Shown piece after piece: positions 7,087-15,414 of a DNA stretch of 31,299 bases (its first letter is position 1; every line of letters starts with the position of its first letter). The notes under the pieces are model-generated. The model did no database searches. It saw nothing but the letters and a program-made list of their open reading frames with translations, and was not told the origin of the DNA. The DNA comes from DASUPK01 sp036505735. Lineage in GTDB: Bacteria > Actinomycetota > Thermoleophilia > Solirubrobacterales > 70-9. A program made the position numbers and the translations under genes. Location of the stretch: positions 1 through 31,299 of the forward strand of contig DASXSZ010000159.1 of the NCBI GenBank assembly GCA_036505735.1, written 5' to 3'.

Positions 7087-8499
7087 TCAGAAGGCCCCGG
7101 TGCCCCTGATCACGTTGATCGGGGTGAGTGCGAGGATGCGCAGGTCACGGCCGATGGAGAGGTTCTCCACGTAATCCAGCTCGACCGCCAGGCGCTCCTC
7201 GAAGGTCAGCTCTCCGCGTCCGTGGACCTGCATCGGTCCGGTCAGGCCGGGCTTCACCTCGAGCCGGAAGCGGTGCTCGGGGCCATAGCGGTCCACGAGC
7301 TCGAGTTGCTCGGGACGCGGGCCAACCAGGCTCATATCGCCTCGCAGCAGGTTCCAGATCTGGGGCAGCTCGTCGAGGCTGAGACGTCGAAGCACGCGTC
7401 CCACCCGGGTCACCCTCGGGTCGCGGCGGAACTTGAACATCGGCTCGGGCAGCTCGTCGAGCAGGTCCTCGAGCGAGCGGTCCGCTCCCACGTACATGGT
7501 CCGGAACTTGAGCAGGCGGAAGGGGGCGCCGTGAAGGCCGGCGCGACGCTGTAGAAACAGCGCGGGTCCCCGGTCCTCGAGCCGGATCGCGAGCGCGATC
7601 AGCGGGAAGAGCGGGGCCGTCAGCACCGCGAGCGGGATGCCGACGATCAGGTCTAGGGTGCGCTTCAGCATCAGGGTCGAGCGAGAGACATCGGAGGTGG
7701 AGTACTCGAACACCGGGAGCTCGGCGAGCCGCGAGATCTGATAGGGCGTGGCCTGGCCCCGCAGGGGCGAGACGAGGCTGAGCTTGGCCTCGTGCGTCCG
7801 GCAGAGGTCCGAGATCGCGGCGATATCCCGCGCATCGATTCGCTCGTGTGCCAGCACGATCCGGTCGATGCCGTTCGCGTAGTCGCCCGGCTGCACCACC
7901 TCCATGTGGAGGTCGGTGAACAGCGTCACCTTTCGCCGCATCGCATTCGCCAGGTGACCGCCCCCGACGATCATCGCCTTTTCCGGAGGAGTCGTGGCTC
8001 GCCAGGCACTCCGGGCGCCGACGCGCAGGGCGACGTCGGCGATGAACGTGACCGCGGCGATCACGGCGAGCTCGCCGGGCCCGATCACCCCGGCCGGGGT
8101 CAGCTGAGCGAGCAGGCCGACCGCCGCAGCACCGATCACCCCCCAGGCCACGATCGCGGGCGCCTCGTCAACCGTTAGGTGGCGCATCGCGCGATGGTCG
8201 GCGTCGTAGAGGCCCGCCAGCTTCGCCACCAGGATCCACACCGGCAGGCACGCGAGGAACCAGATCGCCTTCTCGGGAGGAAGCGCTACGACCAGGGCAA
8301 GGGCCACGGAACAGCAGTCGGCCAGGGCCAGGAGCCGTCGCCTCCGCGCATCACGCCACCATCGGGACACGTCCGTGGGCCGTGGAGCGGCGAGAGCGAG
8401 CGCCTGTCGAACCGTTTCGGAATCGAGGGGCTCGTCATGAGCGGCGCTCAGCGGAACCGCGGCCGCGGCCACCTCGGGTGTGCTCTGTTGCTCGCTCAT
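7087..8499 (-). CDS. Polyprenyl-phosphate glycosyl-1-phosphate transferase (initiating sugar transferase)
   Basis: Starts glycan assembly by moving a sugar-1-phosphate from a nucleotide sugar to undecaprenyl phosphate at the inner membrane. The 470-residue protein has an N-terminal part with about four hydrophobic segments (55-160), then a Rossmann-like stretch with MIVGGGHLA (176-184). The bacterial sugar transferase domain begins at about 278: the membrane hairpin around LDLIVGIPLAVLTAPLFPLI (282-301), KFRTM (331-335), RRLSLDELPQIWN (371-383) with the catalytic Asp-Glu pair at 376-377, and LVGPRPEQ (391-398). It closes with the PGLTG motif (417-421). It is WbaP/CpsE-like overall. Its ATG overlaps the stop of the upstream ligase gene by four bases (ATGA), implying translational coupling. 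The sugar transferred is not predictable. Confidence 0.92.
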   Translation of the reverse strand: MSEQQSTPEVAAAAVPLSAAHDEPLDSETVRQALALAAPRPTDVSRWWRDARRRRLLALADCCSVALALVVALPPEKAIWFLACLPVWILVAKLAGLYDADHRAMRHLTVDEAPAIVAWGVIGAAAVGLLAQLTPAGVIGPGELAVIAAVTFIADVALRVGARSAWRATTPPEKAMIVGGGHLANAMRRKVTLFTDLHMEVVQPGDYANGIDRIVLAHERIDARDIAAISDLCRTHEAKLSLVSPLRGQATPYQISRLAELPVFEYSTSDVSRSTLMLKRTLDLIVGIPLAVLTAPLFPLIALAIRLEDRGPALFLQRRAGLHGAPFRLLKFRTMYVGADRSLEDLLDELPEPMFKFRRDPRVTRVGRVLRRLSLDELPQIWNLLRGDMSLVGPRPEQLELVDRYGPEHRFRLEVKPGLTGPMQVHGRGELTFEERLAVELDYVENLSIGRDLRILALTPINVIRGTGAF

Positions 8500-10352
8500 C
8501 CCTGATTCTGACCCAGCCCGGCGAAGAGCGGGCTCAAGGTCTGGGCCCGCTCGAGCGCTTTCCTGGCGGCGGGCATGTCTCCTTGCCTCTGCTGCAGCCT
8601 AGCCTCAATCAGGGACAGCCGCCAATCCTCAGAATCGCGGTTCTCGGCCTTGTGCAGATCCGCGAGCGCCTGGTCGACGTTCCCCCGCTGCTCCTCCAGC
8701 AGGGCGAGCTGCGTGTACGGCTCGGCCGACCAGGGTTCGACCGTCCGGGCCTGCTGCGCTCGGTGGATCCCCTCGCTGAAGTTGCCGTCGGCTGCAGCGC
8801 TCCGGCTCTGCCGAAGCTCGATCTCCGCCAGGACCACCAGCCCGGCCGCAATCATCGCGACCCAGGCCACGGCGACCGTCGCCGCCCCGAGCCAGTAGCC
8901 GTCGCGCTTGAGCGGGAGCGCCGGCACCGAGGCCGTCAACAATCCCGCGCAGATCACCGCCGGACCGAAGGCGGCCGGGATCTCCCAGGTCCAGTCGATC
9001 CCCGCCCCGATGGCCGCGGCCGCGATCACGGCGACGAGCACACCGCCACCTCCGTCGCGGCTCGCGGCGAGCCGCTTCCAGGCGGCCAGCGACACCGCCG
9101 CGAGAAATCCGAGGAAGAGAGCGATCCCGATCAGGCCCAGCTCGGCGGCCTGCTGGAGCGGCAGCGAGTGTGCATTCCGGACGAACAGGGGAACCGTCGC
9201 GTGCCGGGCCCAGTAGTCCTCGTAGCCTCCCGCGCCTATCCCGGCGGCCGGTGCGCTCTCGAAGGCGTCCACCGCCGCTGTCCACCATTGCCAGCGCCCG
9301 TTGGAGCTGACGTCTGACGCCGTGGCGGCCGCGCTCTGGCTCGGCGGGGCCTTGAAGTCGCGGAAGCGCTGCGCTGGATCGGCGGCGACGATCCCGGCGA
9401 CGATCGCCACCGCCGCGGTGACCGCCAGGCCGACCCGCAGCGTGCGCCCGACCCGCAGAGCTGGACGCCGGCCGTCGAGGAGCCAGGCGCCCACCCCGGA
9501 CAGGATGCAGATCCCCAGCGCCAGCGCGGACATCCGGTCCCTGTCGGCCCGCATCGCCGAATCGGCCAGCCCGTTCCTGAGCGAGTCCAGTTGGTCGCCG
9601 ACCCCGATCAGGACCGCGGCTCCCGCCACCCCGACGGTCAGGGTGACCAGCTGCTTCGGCCGATCCGGTGCGGAGGCGACCAGAATGCCCAGGCCGATCA
9701 CCGCGGCCGCCGCCCCTCCGCGGGAGTCGGCCAGCCAGATGCCGAGCAGGGTCAGCGGCATCACGGCGGCGGCCGCCGATCGCAGCGGCCGATACGGCGC
9801 GGCGACCCCGGCGCGCGCGAGCAGGATCGAGGCGACGGCGAGCAGCGCGGCCATCCCGTTCCAGTATCCGAGGGGGTATGAGAGCCGCCCGGCCGCGTTT
9901 GCGATGTCGTTCTGGGGGCCCCCCAGGAAGCCGGGCTGAAGGTAGGCGGCGAGCGCCAGGACCGTGACGACGGCCAGGCCGACAGTCAGTCCGGCGATCC
10001 ACTGGCGACGCGCTCCCGCGCTCGCCGTGCACGCGGCGACGGCGAACAGCCCGAGGTAGAAGGAGACGCGCACCGCCTCCTCGAACGCCCGCCCCTGGTC
10101 GTCCGCCCATGCGACCGAGGCGGTCGCCAGCATCGCGGTCGCGGCGAGGCAGACGCCCGCAACGGCGGCCGGCCTTGCGATCGGGGCGGCTGGGAGCACA
10201 CGGCCCACCAGGCCCGCAATGACGGTGGCCCAGATCACGACCGAGGCGGCCGCATATCCGAGCGGCTGGAACAGGCCCTGCGCCAGGGCAGCGGTTACCA
10301 TCCCCGCCGCAACGAGTCCCGCACCCGCGTGTTGTCTGGCTATGTAATCCAT
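8496..10352 (-). CDS. O-antigen ligase/polymerase family membrane protein with C-terminal TPR region
   Basis: Probably polymerises or ligates the surface glycan on the outer face of the membrane. The 618-residue protein has around 12 hydrophobic segments between 10 and 510. A large extracytoplasmic loop contains the Wzy_C signature: NGRWQWWTAAVDAF (351-364), GIGAGGYEDYW (371-381), NAHSLPLQQAAELGLIG (393-409, with His395). The conserved Arg and His are those expected of WaaL/Wzy enzymes. After the last membrane segment, residues about 515-612 form two to three TPR-like helical repeats (EPYTQLALLEEQRGN..., EARLQQRQGD...). This domain is common in actinobacterial homologues and probably binds a partner. 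The gene heads a three-gene minus-strand operon. Ligase and polymerase cannot be distinguished by sequence. Confidence 0.85.
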   Translation of the reverse strand: MDYIARQHAGAGLVAAGMVTAALAQGLFQPLGYAAASVVIWATVIAGLVGRVLPAAPIARPAAVAGVCLAATAMLATASVAWADDQGRAFEEAVRVSFYLGLFAVAACTASAGARRQWIAGLTVGLAVVTVLALAAYLQPGFLGGPQNDIANAAGRLSYPLGYWNGMAALLAVASILLARAGVAAPYRPLRSAAAAVMPLTLLGIWLADSRGGAAAAVIGLGILVASAPDRPKQLVTLTVGVAGAAVLIGVGDQLDSLRNGLADSAMRADRDRMSALALGICILSGVGAWLLDGRRPALRVGRTLRVGLAVTAAVAIVAGIVAADPAQRFRDFKAPPSQSAAATASDVSSNGRWQWWTAAVDAFESAPAAGIGAGGYEDYWARHATVPLFVRNAHSLPLQQAAELGLIGIALFLGFLAAVSLAAWKRLAASRDGGGGVLVAVIAAAAIGAGIDWTWEIPAAFGPAVICAGLLTASVPALPLKRDGYWLGAATVAVAWVAMIAAGLVVLAEIELRQSRSAAADGNFSEGIHRAQQARTVEPWSAEPYTQLALLEEQRGNVDQALADLHKAENRDSEDWRLSLIEARLQQRQGDMPAARKALERAQTLSPLFAGLGQNQG

Positions 10353-10398
10353 GGCATAAAGCGGCTGCCGACCTCAGTTATCTTCGCCTCACCATCCA

Positions 10399-10962
10399 TT
10401 GATCGGTCCAAAGAGAATCCTCATCGGCCTGTCGGTGGCCGCCGCCCTCTCGCTCCTCCAGGGCTCGATGGCGTTCGCGGCCCCAGCCGGCGACGAGTAC
10501 CTGCCCAAGGTCCCCTCGGCGACCGGCCATCAGTCGGGCGGTGGGAATCATGGAGGAAGCACCGCTCCGACCGCTGCCGCGAGCTCCACGCCCTCCGCGA
10601 CCTCCATGACCGACACGCAATCCACCTCGACGACTGAGCCATCAAGCGGCGGCGCGACCAAGGGCAAGCGGAAGGGCAAGAAAGATCGGAAGCAGAAGGC
10701 CGCGCCTTCCGTCCTCCCCGCGGCATCGATCGACAACGGATCCCCCGGGGACGATTCCTCGGGCCTCTTCGACCCGATCGTCCTGCTGATCATCGCCGGC
10801 GTGATGGTCGCCGCGGTCGGCATGACGCTCAGGCGCCGGCAGGGAGGCGACGCGCCACCCGCCGCGAGGGAAGGCCAGGGCGGAGGAACCTCGGGCGAGG
10901 CGCCCAACGCTCGGCCCACTCCGGAGGGTGAGATCGTGGCCGGCGGCGACAAGGCGCTTTAG
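10399..10962 (+). CDS. Secreted Ser/Thr-rich protein with C-terminal membrane anchor, unknown function
   Basis: I do not recognise this 187-residue protein. It starts with a clear signal peptide (residues 1-27, cleavage after AFA). A short mature N-terminus containing DEYLPKVP follows. Then come a Ser/Thr/Gly/Ala-rich low-complexity spacer (41-86), a cluster of Lys/Arg (88-100) and a single hydrophobic helix (124-144) followed by RRR. It would thus be anchored with its Ser/Thr-rich part outside the cell. The tail (145-187) is Gly/Pro-rich. The start is TTG at 10399, preceded by a possible -10 (TATCTT, 10379-10384) and no Shine-Dalgarno. It ends 15 bases before the glycoside hydrolase gene, suggesting an operon. 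It could be a glycosylated stalk or wall spacer, by inference only. Confidence 0.7.
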   Translation: MIGPKRILIGLSVAAALSLLQGSMAFAAPAGDEYLPKVPSATGHQSGGGNHGGSTAPTAAASSTPSATSMTDTQSTSTTEPSSGGATKGKRKGKKDRKQKAAPSVLPAASIDNGSPGDDSSGLFDPIVLLIIAGVMVAAVGMTLRRRQGGDAPPAAREGQGGGTSGEAPNARPTPEGEIVAGGDKAL

Positions 10963-10977
10963 CCACGGGTCACGGGC

Positions 10978-12057
10978 ATGCGGCGCCTCGTCATCGCGAC
11001 GACACTGATGATCTGCCTGGCCGTCCCGGCCGGCGCCTACGCGGCCGCACCGCGAGCCTTCTACGGCCTGATTCCCGCGACCGACCCGGATTCGACCGAG
11101 ATCGCACGTATGGGTGCCGGAAATGTGGGGACCCTTCGCATCAACTTCGTCTGGGGCGCGGTCCAATCCGGACCCAATGCCGCCTTCGACTGGAGCCACT
11201 ACGACGCCATCATCGGCGCGGCCGCACAGCAGGGCATCCGCGTCCTCCCCACCGTCTATAGCTCGCCCGCCTGGGTGGCCAAACGGTCGAGCTTCCCACC
11301 GCGGGGGCAGTTCGTCGGCCCCTTCCAGGCCTTCGTCCGCGCGGCCGCCGAGCGCTACGGAAACAACGGGACCTTCTGGTCCGAGCATCCCCTGATCCCG
11401 AGACTTCCGGTCGTCGACTGGCAGCTGTGGAACGAGGTGAACTCGCCGAGCTTCTGGTTCCACAAGCCGAGCGCGAAGCAGTATGTCGCTCTGTTGCGGG
11501 TCTTCAACCGGGGCATCAAGAGCGGCGACCCGAACGCGAGGATCGTGCTTGCGGGCCTCTTCCGGACACCCCGGATCAGGAATGGAATCCCCCTCGACCG
11601 CTACCTACCTGCCATCTACCGGGCAAAGGGCAAGCGCTTCTTCGACGCGGTTGCCCTCCACCCCTACGCAACCACCCCGAAGGACGCGCTGGGTGCGGTC
11701 AAGAGAACGCGGAAGATCATGGCCGAGTTCAAGGACAAGCACGCCTCGCTCTGGATCACCGAGATCGGCTGGGCCACTGGTGGTGAACGCACACCGCTGA
11801 CGGTCTCGCTCCAGCGCCAGGCCGCCTACCTGCGCCGGACCTACCAGCTGATGGCGGCGAACCGCGGGCGCTTGCACATCGCCGGCGTGGTCTGGTACTC
11901 GTGGCGGGACGTGCCGGGGGGAATCTGGTTCCAGCACACCGGACTGTTCACCTCGGATCTCACCCCGAAGCCCTCCTGGAACACGTTCGTCGGCCTGACG
12001 GGCGGGAGCGCGACCGCGCCCGCGTCGAGCAACTCTCCGCCTATCCCCCTGCCATAG
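10978..12057 (+). CDS. Secreted clan GH-A glycoside hydrolase (GH5/GH39/PslG-like)
   Basis: Exported beta-glycosidase probably acting on the polysaccharide encoded next door. The 359-residue protein has a signal peptide (1-23, cleavage near AYA-AAP). A TIM-barrel follows with LRINFVWGAVQ (53-63), WNEVNSP (151-157, Glu153 as acid/base), HPYATTP (228-234) and WITEIGWATGG (259-269, Glu262 as nucleophile). The NE...E pair is diagnostic of clan A retaining glycosidases. It could trim or release the glycan during export, as PslG does in Psl systems, but the substrate is inferred only from position. Its last 17 bases overlap the convergent sulfur-carrier gene. Confidence 0.85.
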   Translation: MRRLVIATTLMICLAVPAGAYAAAPRAFYGLIPATDPDSTEIARMGAGNVGTLRINFVWGAVQSGPNAAFDWSHYDAIIGAAAQQGIRVLPTVYSSPAWVAKRSSFPPRGQFVGPFQAFVRAAAERYGNNGTFWSEHPLIPRLPVVDWQLWNEVNSPSFWFHKPSAKQYVALLRVFNRGIKSGDPNARIVLAGLFRTPRIRNGIPLDRYLPAIYRAKGKRFFDAVALHPYATTPKDALGAVKRTRKIMAEFKDKHASLWITEIGWATGGERTPLTVSLQRQAAYLRRTYQLMAANRGRLHIAGVVWYSWRDVPGGIWFQHTGLFTSDLTPKPSWNTFVGLTGGSATAPASSNSPPIPLP

Positions 12058-12313
12058 CCGGCAGGATCACCACGGTGTCCGATTCGGACGCCCCGGTATC
12101 GAGACCCTCCAGCACCCGCACGTCCTCGTCGTTGAGGTAGACGTTGACGTAGCGGTTGAGCTCGCCATCGGGCGAGAAGAGCTGGTCCCTGGTCGACGGA
12201 TAGCGGTCCGCGAGTGCCTTCAAGGCGTCGCCCACGGTGCTGCCCTCGACGCTCACCTCCGCCTCGCCCGCGGTCTGCGGGCGCAGGACAGGTGGGACCT
12301 TGATCGTCGGCAT
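12041..12313 (-). CDS. cysO: Ubiquitin-like sulfur carrier protein (CysO/ThiS/MoaD family)
   Basis: Small beta-grasp protein of 90 residues whose C-terminal Gly-Gly is adenylated and converted to a thiocarboxylate for sulfur transfer. It ends ...ILPAMAGG and contains RYVNVYLNDEDVR (54-66). Both stretches closely match what I remember of mycobacterial CysO (which ends ILPAVAGG), more so than ThiS or MoaD. Length is normal. It lies 25 bases downstream of the ThiF/rhodanese gene that would activate and sulfurate it. In mycobacteria CysO works with CysM and the Mec peptidase to make cysteine; neither is seen here, so use in molybdopterin or thiamin synthesis cannot be excluded. Confidence 0.85.
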   Translation of the reverse strand: MPTIKVPPVLRPQTAGEAEVSVEGSTVGDALKALADRYPSTRDQLFSPDGELNRYVNVYLNDEDVRVLEGLDTGASESDTVVILPAMAGG

Positions 12314-12323
12314 GAGCGGGAAA

Positions 12324-12335
12324 CCTAGCGCTAGG
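12324..12335. repeat. Perfect 12-bp palindrome CCTAGCGCTAGG
   Basis: Located in the 25-base gap between the ThiF/rhodanese gene and the sulfur-carrier gene. It contains two CTAG tetramers, and a third CTAG at 12339-12342 overlaps the ThiF/rhodanese stop codon. It could be a small operator or simply an RNA hairpin between coupled genes; function unknown. Confidence 0.5.
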
Positions 12336-12338
12336 GGG

Positions 12339-13508
12339 CTAGCCGGCGCAGAAGAGCTCGTAGTCGGGGAACTTGCCCATCTCCGACTCGGGGATCTCCC
12401 GGGCGTTCGGACCGCAGATCGGGCATTCCGGATCGCGCCTGACCTTGAGCTCTGTGAAGTGCGTGCCGAGCGAGTCGTAGAGGAGCAGCCGGCCGATCAG
12501 CGGCTCGCCTATCCCGACCACCAGCTTGATCACCTCGTTCGCCTGCAGCAATCCCATCACGCCCGCCATCACGCCGAGCACGCCGGCGGCGCCGCAGCTC
12601 GGCGCGAGCTCGGCCGGGGGCGGCGTCGGGTAGAGGCAGCGGTAGCACGGTCCCTCGTAGGGGACGAAGGTCGAGATCTGGCCATCGAACGCGAGGATGG
12701 AGGCCGAGACCACGGGCTTGCGCAGCCGCACCGACGCATCGTTCAACAGGTAGCGGGTCGGGAAGTTGTCCGCCCCGTCGACGATCAGGTCGTAGTCGGA
12801 GATGATGTCGATGATGTTGGTGGCGTCGAGCCGGGTGCGGTGCTCGACCACCTCCACGTCGGGATTGAGCGCCTCGATCGTCTTGCGCGCGGACTCGGTC
12901 TTGGGCTGGCCCACGCGCTCGGTGTTGTGGATCACCTGGCGCTGCAGGTTCGTCTCGTCGACCTCGTCGTCGTCGACCAGCCCAAGCGTGCCGATGCCGG
13001 CGGCCGCCAGATAGAGCGCGGCGGGCGCCCCGAGGCCCCCGGCGCCGACCAGCAGCACCTTGGCGTTCAGCATCTTCAGCTGACCCTCGGCACCGACCTC
13101 CGGCAGCAGGGTGTGGCGCGAGTAGCGCATGCGCTGCTCAGCGGTCATGCCCTCGGGCGTGATCACGGGGAGGCCGGCGGCCTCCCACGCCTTGATCCCT
13201 CCACGGACGGAGGCTGCGTTCTGGTAGCCGAGCTCGCGGAGCTGGTCGGCGGCTCGGGCGGAGCGGTTGCCGGATGCGCAGTAGAGGATGACCCGCTGCG
13301 AGTGATCGGGGACGACCTCCTCGATGCGGTCCGCGACGTCGACCGGCCGAACCAGCTCGGCTCCGTCGATGTGCGACTCCATGTACTCGTTGGGTTCGCG
13401 GGTGTCGACCAGCGCGACGCCCTCCTTGGCGAGCTCCTCGCGCGCCTCGGCAGCATCGAGCTCCTCGATCCGCTCCTTGACCTGCTCGATCGTCTCGGTG
13501 CTTGCCAT
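12339..13508 (-). CDS. Rhodanese-ThiF fusion: E1-like adenylyltransferase/sulfurtransferase (MoeB/MoeZ family)
   Basis: Activates a ubiquitin-like sulfur carrier with ATP and donates sulfur to it. The 389-residue protein has an N-terminal rhodanese domain (1-115; persulfide Cys77 in YCASGNRS). A ThiF/MoeB domain (120-389) follows with the ATP loop VGAGGLGAP (154-162), DDDEVDETNLQRQ (179-191), the ADNF motif (246-249) and two zinc-type CxxC pairs (Cys288/291, Cys362/365). A possible thioester-region cysteine is Cys305. In mycobacterial MoeZ the order is ThiF then rhodanese; here it is reversed, as I recall for some proteobacterial MoeB proteins. The ATG shares one base with the stop of the upstream rhodanese gene. 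The carrier next door is its likely substrate. Confidence 0.9.
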   Translation of the reverse strand: MASTETIEQVKERIEELDAAEAREELAKEGVALVDTREPNEYMESHIDGAELVRPVDVADRIEEVVPDHSQRVILYCASGNRSARAADQLRELGYQNAASVRGGIKAWEAAGLPVITPEGMTAEQRMRYSRHTLLPEVGAEGQLKMLNAKVLLVGAGGLGAPAALYLAAAGIGTLGLVDDDEVDETNLQRQVIHNTERVGQPKTESARKTIEALNPDVEVVEHRTRLDATNIIDIISDYDLIVDGADNFPTRYLLNDASVRLRKPVVSASILAFDGQISTFVPYEGPCYRCLYPTPPPAELAPSCGAAGVLGVMAGVMGLLQANEVIKLVVGIGEPLIGRLLLYDSLGTHFTELKVRRDPECPICGPNAREIPESEMGKFPDYELFCAG

Positions 13509-13975
13509 CAGGTCGCGTCCTCCTCACCTTCCAGGTGTGTCTCGGCCTCCTCGTCGCCGACCGCGATCTCCCCTTCGATGGGATAGGAGAGTTCGTTCCA
13601 GAGCTTCGAGCCTCCGATGATCGAGGCGACGTTGGTGAAGCCGTGCTCGTTGCAGAGCGCGTCCGCGGTCCGCGCCGAGCGGTTGCCCTCGCCGCAGACC
13701 AGGATCAGCCGATCGTCCGGGCTGGCGCCGGCCCTCTCGATCGCGTCGACATAGGCGGCGTCGTGGGCGTCGTGGGCGCTCTCACCGGAGGGAACGTTGA
13801 TGGCGCCCTCCAGGTGCCCGGCCTCGTAGCGCTCGGGGTCACGAACGTCGACCAGGACCGCGCCTCCGCCCTCGATCTCCTCCCGCGCGGCGGGCGGCAG
13901 GAGCTCCTCGATCCGGCCCTTTACCAGCTCGAGCGGGGGCGGCACGTACTTGCGGGGCATGTCCACGGAGCTCAT
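13508..13975 (-). CDS. Single-domain rhodanese sulfurtransferase
   Basis: Carries a persulfide sulfur, probably for the neighbouring carrier system. The 155-residue protein has one rhodanese domain, with VLVDVRDPERYEAGHLEGAI at about 40-59. The active loop VCGEGNRSA contains the catalytic cysteine near residue 93. The segment VKGRIEELLPPAAREE (18-33) is closely similar to VKERIEELDAAEAREE at the start of the downstream fusion protein, so the two rhodanese domains look like tandem duplicates. The acidic C-terminus is probably disordered. It is first in a three-gene minus-strand operon and overlaps the next gene by one base. A possible -10 (TACACT, 14012-14017) and an AGGA ribosome-binding sequence lie upstream. 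Confidence 0.88.
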   Translation of the reverse strand: MSSVDMPRKYVPPPLELVKGRIEELLPPAAREEIEGGGAVLVDVRDPERYEAGHLEGAINVPSGESAHDAHDAAYVDAIERAGASPDDRLILVCGEGNRSARTADALCNEHGFTNVASIIGGSKLWNELSYPIEGEIAVGDEEAETHLEGEEDAT

Positions 13976-14031
13976 ATTCCCAAATCCTGATCGGGTTTCA
14001 GCTACTTCAACAGTGTAGCCGGAAACGCCTT

Positions 14032-14472
14032 TCAGCCCGCAAACTGGCCACCGCCGAGCTCCGGCGGCAGTGACTTGGGTCCGTCCGGATAGCGGGCGGC
14101 GAGCTCCTCTTCGGTCATCTCCAGCGTGTTCGCAGGCTCCTGGGGGGCTCCGACCACCGGCCAGAGGGCGTCCCGGTCCGTGTCGTTGAACAGCTGCCGC
14201 GGGTGCTCCGGCTCAACCAGCAGCGCCGAGAGCGGGTCGAGCGTGATCAGCTCATCCTCGACCCGGATCCGGCCCTCGCCATCGACCAGCACGTACAGCT
14301 CGTGCTGGTCGAAGTGGCGGTGCCTGGTCGATGCCTCGCCCGGGCGGAGCCGCCACAGCCTCGCGCCCAGCGTCTTCGCCTCGAGCTGCTTGGCCAGGTC
14401 GGTGTTCTCGACCTTCATCTGGTTGGAGGGACGCCAGAAAGCGTCGCCTGCGTGCAGCACGCGGTAGGTCAT
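14032..14472 (-). CDS. Cupin-domain protein
   Basis: Single-domain cupin of 146 residues. Cupin motif 1 is visible as G-x5-HRHxxxHE...G (Gly45, His51, His53, Glu58, Gly64). Motif 2 appears as PEHPRQLFN (88-96) with His90, giving a possible metal site of three His and one Glu. No second domain is present, so it could be a small dioxygenase, an isomerase or a sugar/ligand-binding protein; the sequence does not decide. It is flanked on both sides by unrelated minus-strand genes with short gaps and seems to be transcribed on its own. Confidence 0.8.
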   Translation of the reverse strand: MTYRVLHAGDAFWRPSNQMKVENTDLAKQLEAKTLGARLWRLRPGEASTRHRHFDQHELYVLVDGEGRIRVEDELITLDPLSALLVEPEHPRQLFNDTDRDALWPVVGAPQEPANTLEMTEEELAARYPDGPKSLPPELGGGQFAG

Positions 14473-14511
14473 CCTGTTGTCTTACGGGCTATGTGGTTCT
14501 GCGGATCGCGA

Positions 14512-15372
14512 CTAGCCGATCGACGGCCGCATCTGCCGCAGCCGGCGGACGCGCTCCTCGATCGGGGGGTGCGTCGAGAAGAGCGAGGCGATCCCGCCGC
14601 CACTGAACGGCTTGACGATGAAGAGCGGCTCCGTCGCCTGGTTGACCTGCATCGGCATCGCCTGTGCCCCCGACTCAAGGCGCAGCAGCGCCGAGGCAAG
14701 GGACTCCGGGTTGCCGCAGATCTCGGCGCCCGTGGCATCCGCCGAGAACTCCCGCTGGCGCGAGATCGCCATCTGGATGATCCCCGCCGCCAGCGGCGCC
14801 AACAGCACCAGCGCGATGGCCGCGATCGCTCCCAGCGGCGACTCGTCGTCACCCCCGAACCACAACAGCATGTACGCGATCCAGGTGATCGCCGAGCCGA
14901 TCGCCGAGGCGACGGACTGCAGCAGGATGTCGCGGTTGCGAACGTGGCCGAGCTCGTGGGCGAGCACGCCGCGGAGCTCATCCTCGCTGAGCAGCTTGCG
15001 GATCCCCGCTGTTACCGCGACCGCCGAGTGCTTCGGGCTGCGGCCGGTGGCGAAGGCGTTGGGCTGCTCCTGCGGGATCACGTAGAGCTTCGGCATCGGC
15101 AGCCCGGCGCGCGTGGTGAGGTCGCGGACCATCTGATAGAGGCGGGGGTCCTCCTGCTCTGAGACTGGCTTCGCGCGCGCGGCTCGGAGCGCGATCCGGT
15201 CGCTGAACCAATAGAAGAAGAGGTTCATCACCAGGGCGATGACGAGGAAGCCCAGCGCCCCCTGTGGCCCCCCGACGAGCGCGCCGATGACGACGAGCAA
15301 GCCGCCGAGACCCGCCATCAGCAGGGTCGTGCGGATCGCCGCGCCGAAGTTGGAACGCTTGGTGGTGGTCAT
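14512..15372 (-). CDS. htpX: Membrane zinc metalloprotease HtpX (M48 family)
   Basis: Membrane-bound protease that removes misfolded membrane proteins, with a cytoplasmic active site. The 286-residue protein has two N-terminal membrane segments (about 15-58). The zinc motif HELGH is at 139-143 and the third ligand is in REFSADATG (Glu208). Two further hydrophobic stretches (150-170, 180-204) lie between them. NAFATGRSPKHSAVAVTAGI (105-124) is a family hallmark. Length is the usual 280-300. A ribosome-binding site (AAAGGAGA, complement of 15382-15389) and a -10 box (TATACT) lie upstream. It is divergent from the MarR-type regulator with 120 bases between. Confidence 0.94.
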   Translation of the reverse strand: MTTTKRSNFGAAIRTTLLMAGLGGLLVVIGALVGGPQGALGFLVIALVMNLFFYWFSDRIALRAARAKPVSEQEDPRLYQMVRDLTTRAGLPMPKLYVIPQEQPNAFATGRSPKHSAVAVTAGIRKLLSEDELRGVLAHELGHVRNRDILLQSVASAIGSAITWIAYMLLWFGGDDESPLGAIAAIALVLLAPLAAGIIQMAISRQREFSADATGAEICGNPESLASALLRLESGAQAMPMQVNQATEPLFIVKPFSGGGIASLFSTHPPIEERVRRLRQMRPSIG

Positions 15373-15414
15373 CTGTCTGAGTCTCCTTTTGGGTGAGGAA
15401 AGCTTGGTCAGATC

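Noticed and set aside
12237..13586. Plus-strand frame opposite the ThiF/rhodanese gene
   Set aside because: Antisense shadow rich in Arg, Gly, Leu and Val; the minus strand has the Walker-like and CxxC motifs.
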